Counted from the first letter of the stretch, positions 1-5,638 are shown. The stretch is 5,760 bases of DNA from Peptococcaceae bacterium (GCA_019415505.1 DXZC01000128.1:1-5760); one strand, 5' to 3'. Translations and numbers: made by a program. Notes: generated by a model not told the origin, from the sequence alone.

Positions 1-89
1 CCCCAGCAAGGTCTTAACAGGGGGAAACACCAGGGGAACCAGCCGAAAAAGGGAAAAATCGGGAAAAATGGCACGCAGGAACAACACAT
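1..89 (-). CDS. Start of small Cys/Phe/Pro/Trp-rich protein (partial, unknown function)
   Basis: The gene runs off the left edge; 29 N-terminal codons are visible. The protein begins MCCSCVPFFPIFPFF and continues with GWFPWCFPLL, so it is rich in Cys, Phe, Pro and Trp and almost free of charge. ATG at 89-87 is preceded, six bases upstream, by GAGGTGA (102-96), a strong ribosome binding site; this is the main reason to call it. I do not recognise a family. Small aromatic and Cys-rich proteins occur among spore-coat and membrane-associated peptides of Firmicutes, and a sigma-K-like promoter lies upstream, but that role is inference. Caution: the plus strand is also open here, reading a Gly/Lys/Gln/Asn-rich tail that stops at a TAG at 109-111, so a plus-strand gene end is a competing explanation. 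Confidence 0.4.
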   Translation of the reverse strand, partial: MCCSCVPFFPIFPFFGWFPWCFPLLRPCW

Positions 90-143
90 ATATAGTCACC
101 TCACTTTGTAGGTTATTTATTTGTCAGGTAGATGTTTTACATC

Positions 144-329
144 TTATATAATATATGCGGGCAAGTTGGTTTTGTCCCTGATTACCTTTAGTACGGATAT
201 GCCTTGCGCCATTGGCAGCCTAACTAAATTGGCTCCAACCACCTTTAGTATTGGGCTGCGAGCTAAAAGTCCTGTAAAATACCGGGCTAATATCTCTATA
301 ACCCCTTGTGTTTAAAGTGTTTTCAGCAT
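144..329 (-). pseudogene. Coding-like minus-strand stretch with an early in-frame stop (possible decayed gene)
   Basis: On the minus strand, ATG at 329-327 reads five codons (MLKTL), hits TAA at 314-312, then stays open for 55 codons to TAA at 146-144. The open part includes IEILARYFTGLLARSPILKV and later LPMAQGISVLKVIRDKTNLP, an amphipathic, protein-like composition. After the first stop there is no ATG, GTG or TTG until mid-frame, and no ribosome binding site precedes any of these starts. The family is not recognised. The ATG also coincides with the rluB -10 box, so it may not be an original start. It could be a remnant of a small gene that lost its 5' end, or an accidental open frame; the plus strand of 121-315 is also open but reads less like a protein. 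Confidence 0.25.
149..175 (-). promoter_or_regulatory. Sigma-K-like promoter for the left-edge small protein (candidate)
   Basis: On the minus strand, AC (175-174) is followed after exactly 16 bases by CATATATTA (157-149). This matches the published sigma-K pattern AC-N16-CATANNNTA of spore-forming Firmicutes. Transcription would start near 141 and leave a leader of about 50 bases before ATG 89. Only eight bases are specified and the -10 part is AT-rich, so chance is a real possibility. Confidence 0.25.
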
Positions 330-334
330 ATAAT
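306..334 (+). promoter_or_regulatory. Sigma-A-type promoter of the rluB operon
   Basis: A perfect TATAAT (329-334) lies 17 bases downstream of TTGTGT (306-311), which keeps the TTG of the -35 consensus. Transcription should start near 341, giving a leader of only about 16 bases that begins almost at the ribosome binding site. No other plus-strand candidate this good is seen between the left edge and rluB. Confidence 0.5.
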
Positions 335-356
335 AAACCAGGGAGGATTATCTACT

Positions 357-1160
357 ATGGAAGAACGCTTACAAAAGTTACTGGCTGGGGCGGGGATTGC
401 TTCCCGGCGCAAAGCCGAGGATATTATCAGTTCCGGCCGGGTTAAAGTAAACGGCAAGGTGGTAACTGAATTAGGCTCCAAGGCCGACCTGGGTAAGGAT
501 AAAATAGAGGTGGACGGCAAGGCCGTCCAGCGGAAGGAGCGCAAGGTATATGTGCTGCTCAATAAGCCCAAGGGTTATTTGTGTACGGTAACTGACACCC
601 ACGATCGTCCCACGGTTTTAGATTTGCTGCCCGACTGGGGTTTGCGTCTTTACCCGGTGGGGCGTTTAGATATGGATACTTCCGGCTTGATTATCCTGAC
701 TAACGACGGGAAGATGACCAACGCCATCTTGCACCCTTCAAGAGTAATAAATAAGGTGTATAGGGTTGAAGTTAAGGGCATACCCAGCGAGGAAAAACTT
801 AACCTACTCCGCAAAGGCCTGGAACTGCCGGAAGAAACCTTTGCCCCGGCCAAAATCCGCCTGTTGAGCAAGCAGGGACGGAACAGTGTTTGGGAAGTAA
901 TAATTCACGAAGGTAAAAAGCGGCAAATTCGCCGTATGTTTAAAGAGATTAAATGCCCTGTCCTCGATTTAGAGCGCACGAATATAGATTTTCTCAGCAC
1001 CAAGGGCTTAAAAGAAGGGGAGTGGCGTTTCCTGAAAAAGGAGGAACTGCGCCGACTTTTAAGCGATGTAAAAGAAAAAAAAGAACCGCCAGTTAAGGAA
1101 CGAGTTTTAACTCCCCAAAAGCTTAAAAAATCCGCCAGGCATAAGCCCTGGCCATCTTAA
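357..1160 (+). CDS. rluB: 23S rRNA pseudouridine synthase, RluB/RsuA family
   Basis: A 267-residue enzyme expected to convert a specific uridine of 23S rRNA (2605 in E. coli numbering) to pseudouridine in the cytoplasm. An N-terminal S4 RNA-binding domain occupies about residues 1-60 (MEERLQKLLAGAGIASRRKA, then GRVKVNG). The catalytic domain follows: LNKPKG (68-73), GRLDMDTSGL (102-111) with catalytic Asp105, and EGKKRQIRRMF (185-195). It ends in a Lys-rich tail (about 228-267) beyond the core, common in Firmicute members. ATG 357 is chosen because GGGAGG (341-346) lies ten bases upstream and the S4 domain begins right there; a longer reading from 306 adds 17 residues without a ribosome binding site. 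First gene of a four-gene operon. RsuA/RluF are the close alternatives; domain layout and Firmicute context favour RluB. Confidence 0.93.
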   Translation: MEERLQKLLAGAGIASRRKAEDIISSGRVKVNGKVVTELGSKADLGKDKIEVDGKAVQRKERKVYVLLNKPKGYLCTVTDTHDRPTVLDLLPDWGLRLYPVGRLDMDTSGLIILTNDGKMTNAILHPSRVINKVYRVEVKGIPSEEKLNLLRKGLELPEETFAPAKIRLLSKQGRNSVWEVIIHEGKKRQIRRMFKEIKCPVLDLERTNIDFLSTKGLKEGEWRFLKKEELRRLLSDVKEKKEPPVKERVLTPQKLKKSARHKPWPS

Positions 1161-1180
1161 TTAGCCAGGTTATAGTCTTG

Positions 1181-1188
1181 AGGAGGAG
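1181..1188 (+). promoter_or_regulatory. Strong ribosome binding site of the FAH-family gene
   Basis: AGGAGGAG sits five bases before ATG 1194, a near-complete complement to the 16S rRNA 3' end. It lies in the 33-base gap after rluB, and no terminator hairpin separates the two genes. Confidence 0.8.
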
Positions 1189-1193
1189 ATAAT

Positions 1194-1970
1194 ATGAAGA
1201 TTGTGCGTTTTTCCACCTGGAAACAACAGCAAAGGACGCGTTACGGTCTTTTGGAAGATGGTATAGTTTACCCCTTAGCCGGTAATTTAATGGATAAGCC
1301 CATTCGCCAGGGGTTGCGCTATCCCTTAAAAAGCGTGCATCTCCTTTGCCCGGTAGAAGCTTCTAAGGCCATTTGCCTGGGGCTTAATTACCGGGATCAC
1401 GCCCGGGAAATGGGTATTGAGGCCCCAGACAGCCCGGTTTTTTTTATGAAGCCCTCTTCCTCGGTTATTGGCTCTGGCGACGCTATAATTTACCCCAGGG
1501 AATTAGTTACCCAGTTGGACTTTGAGGGTGAGTTGGCTGTGGTTATCGGCCGCACAACCAGGTATGTCTCCGATGAGGAGGCGCCCAATTATATTTTAGG
1601 CTATACTATCGCCAATGACGTTACAGCCCGCAATCTCCAGCCTAAACAGGGGCAATGGACTATCGCTAAATCCTTTGATACCTTTTTACCGGTGGGTCCC
1701 TGGATAGAAACGGATATAGACCCCACTAACTTAAATATAGAAACCAAGGTTAACGGCATTGTTAAGCAGCAATCCAATACCAGGGAAATGCTCTTTTCCA
1801 TTCCCCATATTGTCAGCTTTCTCAGCAAGGTTATGACCTTGAATCCTGGGGATCTGATAATCACAGGCACCCCTTCGGGTGTAGGTTCCTTGACCATTGG
1901 CGACGTGGTGCGCGTCTCCATTGAGGGGTTGGGTTATCTGGAAAATACCGTTCAAGCGGAGGAAATATAA
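1194..1970 (+). CDS. Fumarylacetoacetate hydrolase (FAH) family protein
   Basis: A 258-residue cytoplasmic enzyme of the FAH superfamily: divalent-metal enzymes that cleave or decarboxylate 2-oxo-acids (acylpyruvases, oxaloacetate decarboxylases, 2-hydroxyhepta-2,4-diene-1,7-dioate isomerases). A short N-terminal domain (about 1-50) precedes the FAH fold. Visible signatures are CLGLNYRDHAREMG (61-74), FEGELAVVIG (110-119), NDVTARNLQ (141-149), KSFDTFLPVGPW (159-170) and TGTPSGVG (224-231). By comparison with FAHD1, Glu111, Glu113 and Asp142 should bind Mg/Mn, and His69 with Glu72 match its catalytic His-Glu pair; the 29-residue spacing from Glu113 to Asp142 is the same. All key residues are present, so it should be active. 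Its stop shares one base with the next start (TAATG), implying translational coupling. The substrate cannot be decided; acylpyruvase or oxaloacetate decarboxylase activity is a reasonable guess. Confidence 0.9.
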   Translation: MKIVRFSTWKQQQRTRYGLLEDGIVYPLAGNLMDKPIRQGLRYPLKSVHLLCPVEASKAICLGLNYRDHAREMGIEAPDSPVFFMKPSSSVIGSGDAIIYPRELVTQLDFEGELAVVIGRTTRYVSDEEAPNYILGYTIANDVTARNLQPKQGQWTIAKSFDTFLPVGPWIETDIDPTNLNIETKVNGIVKQQSNTREMLFSIPHIVSFLSKVMTLNPGDLIITGTPSGVGSLTIGDVVRVSIEGLGYLENTVQAEEI

Positions 1971-3223
1971 TGGCCAAAAATACGGTAGCTGTTATTGGGG
2001 GCGGTCCCGGCGGTATGATGGCGGCCTGGGCTGCGGCGGACAGCGGCGCCCCTGTAATCTTATGGGAAAAGAACCGCCGTTTAGGTAGGAAAATGTTGAT
2101 TTCCGGCAAGGGCCGCTGTAATGTAACCAATAATTGTTCTGTCAGCGAGCTAGTCAAGGCTATGGTGGGCAACGGCAAGTTTTTGTACGGCGCCTTCAGT
2201 GATTTTTCGCCGGCGGACACCATGAACTGGTTGACCCAAGGGGGCGTGGAACTGAAAACAGAGCGGGGCAACCGGGTTTTCCCCGTTTCCGACCAAGCCT
2301 CCAGCATTGTCGACTCCATGGCTCAACGCCTCCAGGATGTTGGCGTTAAGGTGGAATTAGGCGTTGACGTTGAAAAACTTAGTATAGAAAATGATTCCGT
2401 AACCGGAGTGGTTATAAAAGGCCGTACCATACCTGTTGGCGCTGTAGTAGTTGCCACCGGGGGCTTATCCTACCCAGCAACGGGCTGTACCGGCGCTGGC
2501 TATGAACTGGCAGCCCAAGCCGGACATAGCATAAAACCCCTCTATCCCGCCTTGGTGCCCTTGGTGGTGCGGGAAAAATATGTCCAGGATTTGGAAGGAT
2601 TAAGCCTGCGTAACGCCGAAATAATATTAAAGCATGGCTCTAAAGTTTTAGGCCGGGAATTTGGGGAAATGGTTTTTACCGATTTTGGCGTCTCCGGTCC
2701 GGTTATTTTAACTCTCAGCCACTTGGCGGGTAAGCACTTTTTGTCCCAGCCCCAAGAGCCTTTGGAGTTGAGGATAAATCTCAAACCAGCTTTAACCTCA
2801 GAACAGTTAGACCAGCGTTTGCTGCGTGATTTTGACACTTACCCCAAGCGTAATTACAGCACCCTTTTACAGGGGTTGTTACCTAAGAAGTTAATTCCTG
2901 TTTTTGTCACCCTCTCCGGTATTGATCCTTGGAAGCAGGGGCATCAGCTCAATCGGGCGGATAGAAAAATAATCTTGCGGCTCCTGCGGGAATTTCCCTT
3001 TACCGTTACAGGCTGTAGGCCCCTATCTGAGGCTATTGTTACAGCTGGTGGCGTCAATATCAAGGAAATAGATCCTAAAACCATGGCGTCCCGAAAAACC
3101 CAGGGCCTGTATTTTGCCGGCGAAGTGATGGACGTTCACGGTTTAACCGGGGGCTTTAACATTCAGGCCGCCCTGGCCAGCGGATACCGCTGTGGTCGAG
3201 CGGCGGCAAGACAGCTTATATAA
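1970..3223 (+). CDS. NAD(P)/FAD-dependent oxidoreductase, BaiN/HI0933 family
   Basis: A 417-residue flavoprotein of the family variously labelled HI0933-like, BaiN-like or 'aminoacetone oxidase family FAD-binding enzyme'; the physiological substrate is unsettled for most members. The N-terminal Rossmann motif VIGGGPGGMMAA (8-19) binds the ADP part of FAD, with the acidic Glu33 ending the second strand. Family hallmarks follow: KMLISGKGRCNVTN (41-54), VVATGGLSYPATGCTGAGY (160-178), FTDFGVSGP (236-244), AGGVNIKEIDPKTM (359-372) and the C-terminal FAD motif GLYFAGEVMDVHGLTGG (379-395). Length is normal and no motif is broken. ATG 1970 overlaps the preceding stop by one base, with GGAGGA (1958-1963) as ribosome binding site. 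As I recall, this family commonly sits near rluB and cmk in clostridial genomes; here metabolic genes lie on both sides. A bile-acid role as for BaiN should not be assumed. Confidence 0.9.
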   Translation: MAKNTVAVIGGGPGGMMAAWAAADSGAPVILWEKNRRLGRKMLISGKGRCNVTNNCSVSELVKAMVGNGKFLYGAFSDFSPADTMNWLTQGGVELKTERGNRVFPVSDQASSIVDSMAQRLQDVGVKVELGVDVEKLSIENDSVTGVVIKGRTIPVGAVVVATGGLSYPATGCTGAGYELAAQAGHSIKPLYPALVPLVVREKYVQDLEGLSLRNAEIILKHGSKVLGREFGEMVFTDFGVSGPVILTLSHLAGKHFLSQPQEPLELRINLKPALTSEQLDQRLLRDFDTYPKRNYSTLLQGLLPKKLIPVFVTLSGIDPWKQGHQLNRADRKIILRLLREFPFTVTGCRPLSEAIVTAGGVNIKEIDPKTMASRKTQGLYFAGEVMDVHGLTGGFNIQAALASGYRCGRAAARQLI

Positions 3224-3232
3224 GAGGATAAT

Positions 3233-4390
3233 ATGAAACTGCAAGAAGCGAGAATACAAGTTAAAGAGACGGCCCTAAGCCTTTTGCGTTCCGGTTTGGT
3301 AGCTCGGAGCTGGGGGAATATTAGCTGCCGCCTCAATGACCACCAATTTGTTATCACCCCCAGCGGCCGTTCATATCAGGATTTACGGCCTGAGGAAATA
3401 GTTATAGTAAATATAAGTGATGAAAAACATTGGGGTGGCACTTTGCCCTCAGTGGAGAAGGGACTGCATTTGGATATCTATAAAATGCGGCCGGAGGTCA
3501 ACGCTATAGTCCACACCCACCAAACCGAAGCCTCTGCTTTAAGCGCTATGGAAGCTGGACTGCCAGCTAAGTATGACGCCGCTTTTGGCGGCTCTGTGCG
3601 CTGCGGCGCTTACGGTTTCCCCGGTAGCGAGGAATTGCGCCAAAATATTAAAGCGGAATTTTTAAACGGCGCCGGTAATGCCGTGCTTATGTCCCATCAT
3701 GGGGCTGTTTGCTGCGGCAGCGATTTAGGGGAGGCTTTCCGCTGCGCCTTTATTCTGGAGCGCACCTGCGAGCAATATTTTTTTGCCGCCTGTAAACGTA
3801 CTTATGGGGCGCAATGGTATCCTAGCATGTTTGTTTATGAAAAGCTTTTCCAAGAAAAGGGGCGGGAATTCCCCAGCGTTATTCCCTATTTAGGTAACGC
3901 GGATGTGGTGGATAACGAAACTCAGATTTATGGGGAAATAGAAGGGGGCTCCTTTAGCCTTAGCGAGGATCCGGATTTAACTGAACAGGTATTTAAGGCC
4001 ATTTTAGCCGCTCGGCCTGATATTCGCCATATCCGCCAGCTTGTGACCCCGGAAGTTTTAACTTATTCCGCCTTGGGTGAGAATATGCCCACCTATATTG
4101 ATGATTTTGCCCAGATAAATGGCGCTGAAATGCTTCGCGCAGCAGTTGAGCCTGAGGCTATTGTGGCTGCCCTGGGCCAAAACCACGGCGTTCTCTTGGC
4201 TAACGGCGGCGCCCTCTGTTGCGGCGCGACTGAGGCCGATACCGCGGCCCTGGCTTTAGTGGCAGAAAAAAATGCCCACGCTGCCCTTATACCAACCTTT
4301 TTCCCAGGTAAGGAGGCCCAAGCCGTACCCTTAGCTGACTGTGAAAAAATGCGGCAGTTCTATTTAAACAGCTACTCCCAACGCTACTAA
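3233..4390 (+). CDS. Tandem class II aldolase/adducin family protein with degenerate second half
   Basis: A 385-residue protein built from two class II aldolase-like halves. Residues about 1-190 form a full domain: SWGNIS (26-31), ITPSGRSY (41-48), Glu75 in PSVEKGLHL, HTH at 94-96 and SHHG at 154-157. Glu75, His94, His96 and His156 match the catalytic Glu and three Zn ligands of fuculose-1-phosphate aldolase (73, 92, 94, 155) almost residue for residue in spacing. Residues about 245-355 repeat the pattern: RPDIRHIRQLVTPEV aligns with RPEVNAIVHTHQTEA, and both halves carry an Ala-(Val/Leu)-CCG segment, but the HxH pair is Gln/Val in the second half. A usual member is about 200-260 residues. 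The first half is likely a Zn-dependent aldolase, decarboxylase or epimerase; the second may be structural or regulatory. The start has AAGAGGA as ribosome binding site overlapping the previous stop; spacing is 9 nt. Last gene of the operon. Substrate unknown. Confidence 0.85.
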   Translation: MKLQEARIQVKETALSLLRSGLVARSWGNISCRLNDHQFVITPSGRSYQDLRPEEIVIVNISDEKHWGGTLPSVEKGLHLDIYKMRPEVNAIVHTHQTEASALSAMEAGLPAKYDAAFGGSVRCGAYGFPGSEELRQNIKAEFLNGAGNAVLMSHHGAVCCGSDLGEAFRCAFILERTCEQYFFAACKRTYGAQWYPSMFVYEKLFQEKGREFPSVIPYLGNADVVDNETQIYGEIEGGSFSLSEDPDLTEQVFKAILAARPDIRHIRQLVTPEVLTYSALGENMPTYIDDFAQINGAEMLRAAVEPEAIVAALGQNHGVLLANGGALCCGATEADTAALALVAEKNAHAALIPTFFPGKEAQAVPLADCEKMRQFYLNSYSQRY

Positions 4391-4570
4391 TACTGTCGCT
4401 ATTTTGCCTATGCTCAATTGGCCGCAGTATTAATCTGTAAAATCAAGAGCGAGTTTGCGGCTTTTCCGCTGCCCTCCTTTGCCGTGTTTTTTGCTTGTTT
4501 TTAATGGGGAAGGGGGAGAAAAAACCTAGCTCACAGTTTAGAGAAGATTGGTCGCGGATTTTGAAGTACA
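4391..4570 (+). other. Non-coding stretch after the operon; weak end signals only
   Basis: No gene is seen. An 8-bp inverted repeat TAATACTG/CAGTATTA (4388-4395 and 4425-4432) starts at the aldolase stop codon but has a 29-base loop and no T tract. A small hairpin GCGGC-TTTTCC-GCTGC lies near 4456-4471, with T-rich sequence at 4488-4502 (GTTTTTTGCTTGTTTTT-like), not directly adjacent. The operon may end here, but no convincing intrinsic terminator can be drawn. Confidence 0.3.
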
Positions 4571-4577
4571 AGCTTTA

Positions 4578-4613
4578 GCCCCTTTTCGGAGTTAGTTACA
4601 CCTATTTAGGGGC
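4578..4613 (+). repeat. Inverted repeat GCCCCT/AGGGGC
   Basis: Arms at 4578-4583 and 4608-4613 are perfectly complementary over 6 bp with a 24-base loop. No T tract follows, so it is not an intrinsic terminator by itself. It is the first of three stem candidates in a row ahead of the membrane protein gene. Confidence 0.35.
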
Positions 4614-4661
4614 CGGTACTGAAAAACCAGAGTAAGAGCGTAACACCCTAAGGCAGTCAGT

Positions 4662-4712
4662 CCCCACATACCCATTTAGATAGAAAACGAAAGAGCCAAC
4701 GATGAGGTGGGG
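4662..4712 (+). repeat. Inverted repeat CCCCAC/GTGGGG
   Basis: Arms at 4662-4667 and 4707-4712 are perfectly complementary with a 39-base loop. It is the middle member of the stem series between the operon and the membrane protein gene. The loop is long, so pairing is plausible but unproven. Confidence 0.3.
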
Positions 4713-4727
4713 TAACGAAGTATTTAT

Positions 4728-4758
4728 TAAGCGGTCAGAGCAAGTTTCTGACCGCTTA
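4728..4758. repeat. Strong 12-bp hairpin TAAGCGGTCAGA/TCTGACCGCTTA
   Basis: Arms at 4728-4739 and 4747-4758 pair perfectly around a 7-base loop (GCAAGTT). This is the most stable-looking stem in the gap. It is followed by ATGTATT on the plus strand and AATAAATA on the minus strand, so there is no proper T tract in either direction. It could still be a weak terminator that insulates the next gene from operon read-through, a regulatory site, or a trace of a mobile or repetitive element. Confidence 0.7.
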
Positions 4759-4787
4759 TGTATTATCGCAGAGGTGTGAAGTATTTA

Positions 4788-4793
4788 TATAAT
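4788..4793 (+). promoter_or_regulatory. Candidate -10 box of the membrane protein gene
   Basis: A perfect TATAAT stands 35 bases before the chosen start. No good -35 hexamer is found 16-18 bases upstream (the sequence there is near TATCGCA), so the promoter is uncertain or activator-dependent. The region is AT-rich, which raises the chance of a false match. Confidence 0.3.
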
Positions 4794-4798
4794 CGTGG

Positions 4799-4811
4799 AT
4801 TATCAGATAAT
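4799..4811. promoter_or_regulatory. Palindrome ATTATC-A-GATAAT, possible operator
   Basis: A perfect 6+1+6 palindrome lies between the candidate TATAAT and the ribosome binding site of the membrane protein gene, where a repressor would block transcription. This is only a position-based suggestion; palindromes of this kind arise easily in AT-rich DNA. Confidence 0.25.
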
Positions 4812-4828
4812 AAATGTGAGGCATGACT

Positions 4829-5335
4829 ATGAAATTTGTTAAAAATTTTTGGGGCCTAATTCCAATCATTATTTTCTTGTTACTAAAAATTGTTTTACTT
4901 ATAATCGAAAAGTCATTAAATTTAGTTTTAAGAGATACCCCTGCTGGCATTTTATCGTGGTTTCTGGTCCTATCCGTTTTAGTATTGTTGATTTATGTAA
5001 TTCTAAAAATTTTCTCTTTGAACTTTATTAAAAAGTTTAAATTTGCCCCAATTATAAAGAACATGACAATTTTTCTTTATTGTCTCGTCGCTTTAGCGGT
5101 AATTGGTATTACAATGTTTATCAGCGCTTTTACCTACTGTTCCGAGGAGGTAGTGGTAGAAAATGGGGTGAAAATGGTCGCTCGTGACACCTCATATTTA
5201 GATTTCAGTATGGAGTATTACCAATACGAAAACGCGCTGTTCCGAGGGGAGCAACTATTAAAAGAAATCCGTAATACAACTTATTGGATTTATGATTCTC
5301 ATGGGGAGCTAATAGAAACAGGTACATACAAATAA
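4829..5335 (+). CDS. Hypothetical three-pass membrane protein with outer C-terminal domain
   Basis: A 168-residue protein of unrecognised family. Hydrophobic segments at about 9-26 (GLIPIIIFLLLKIVLLII), 41-60 and 79-103 predict three membrane spans. The basic loop KKFKF (68-72) before span 3 suggests this loop is cytoplasmic, placing the N-terminus outside or re-entrant and the C-terminal 65 residues outside. That tail (CSEEVVVENGVKMVARDTSY, then LDFSMEYYQYENALFRGEQL and YDSHGELIETGTYK) looks like a small folded domain. ATG 4829 is preferred over ATG 4823 because GAGG (4818-4821) sits seven bases before 4829 and only one before 4823. Base use is far more AT-rich than the operon: 12 of 60 bases are G/C in 4861-4920 versus 29 of 60 in 2041-2100, which suggests later acquisition. 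It stands alone, with a terminator downstream. Confidence 0.75.
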   Translation: MKFVKNFWGLIPIIIFLLLKIVLLIIEKSLNLVLRDTPAGILSWFLVLSVLVLLIYVILKIFSLNFIKKFKFAPIIKNMTIFLYCLVALAVIGITMFISAFTYCSEEVVVENGVKMVARDTSYLDFSMEYYQYENALFRGEQLLKEIRNTTYWIYDSHGELIETGTYK

Positions 5336-5353
5336 TTTATAAACATAATCCCA

Positions 5354-5372
5354 CCCCTGAATTTCTCTGGGG
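5354..5372 (+). repeat. Small hairpin after the membrane protein gene
   Basis: CCCCTGA (5354-5360) and TCTGGGG (5366-5372) pair with one T-T mismatch around a 5-base loop, 18 bases after the stop codon. No T tract follows, so it may stabilise the mRNA 3' end but is not a full terminator. Confidence 0.35.
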
Positions 5373-5423
5373 CTGCCCTGACGTTTAATAATAGGTTACA
5401 TACTATCGGTCAGTAAAACCAGG

Positions 5424-5462
5424 AAAATGGGTGCGGACTTTTTAGAGCCTGCACCCATTTTT
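5424..5462. terminator. Bidirectional rho-independent terminator
   Basis: AAAATGGGTGC (5424-5434) and GCACCCATTTT (5451-5461) form a perfect 11-bp stem. GG/CC pairs can extend it past a one-base bulge, and T5462 completes a five-T run. The A run on one side and T run on the other let it work in both directions. It would end the membrane protein transcript from the left and the serine hydrolase transcript from the right, as expected between convergent genes. Confidence 0.8.
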
Positions 5463-5638
5463 AAAACCTTGGTTACGTAACCTCGACGATTAGTCCGGCG
5501 TATGTTTTGCCGCCCTCTGCCCCTAGACTGGTACGGGTCTAAGACCGCTGACAACTGCTCAGCCTTCCCTGATAGCCTTACTAGGTGAGCTAGGCTTTAG
5601 TTTTCTACTTGAATTAACCCATAAGCGCCTTTAACCAC
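5463..5638. other. Non-coding stretch with several small hairpins
   Basis: No supported gene. Short stems are visible: CGGC/GCCG at 5496-5499 and 5509-5512, TAGAC/GTCTA at 5524-5528 and 5537-5541, and AGCCT/AGGCT at 5574-5578 and 5592-5596. A 12-bp perfect palindrome GGTTACGTAACC lies at 5471-5482. On the minus strand this forms the stretch between the serine hydrolase stop and the terminator, so it is either a long structured 3' UTR, a small RNA, or a fragment of a dispersed repeat. Short frames on the minus strand are open for up to about 50 codons but lack a start with a ribosome binding site. Confidence 0.4.

Noticed and set aside
130..144. Hairpin AGATGT-TTT-ACATCT as terminator of the minus-strand remnant
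   Set aside because: Only six AT-rich base pairs and no T tract on the minus strand.
121..315. Plus-strand open frame of 64 codons beginning with TTG
   Set aside because: No ribosome binding site, TTG start, unconvincing composition; the minus strand of the same stretch reads more like protein.
1601..2319. Overlapping minus-strand frames across the FAH and flavoprotein genes
   Set aside because: Shadows of two well-supported genes with intact family motifs on the plus strand.
4391..4828. Riboswitch or T-box leader ahead of the membrane protein gene
   Set aside because: No T-box specifier/GGTGG sequence or known aptamer core is visible, and no terminator with a T tract precedes the gene.
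4756..4950. Minus-strand open frame of 64 codons
   Set aside because: Antisense to the start of the membrane protein gene, with no ribosome binding site and no recognisable content.
5471..5482. Perfect 12-bp palindrome GGTTACGTAACC as an operator
   Set aside because: About one such palindrome is expected by chance in 5.7 kb, and it is not next to any promoter.
4525..5594. 10-bp inverted match CCTAGCTCAC (4525-4534) and GTGAGCTAGG (5585-5594) flanking the AT-rich gene, as if ends of a mobile element
   Set aside because: The match does not extend beyond 10 bases, no target-site duplication or transposase is seen, and matches of this length are expected by chance in a window this size.
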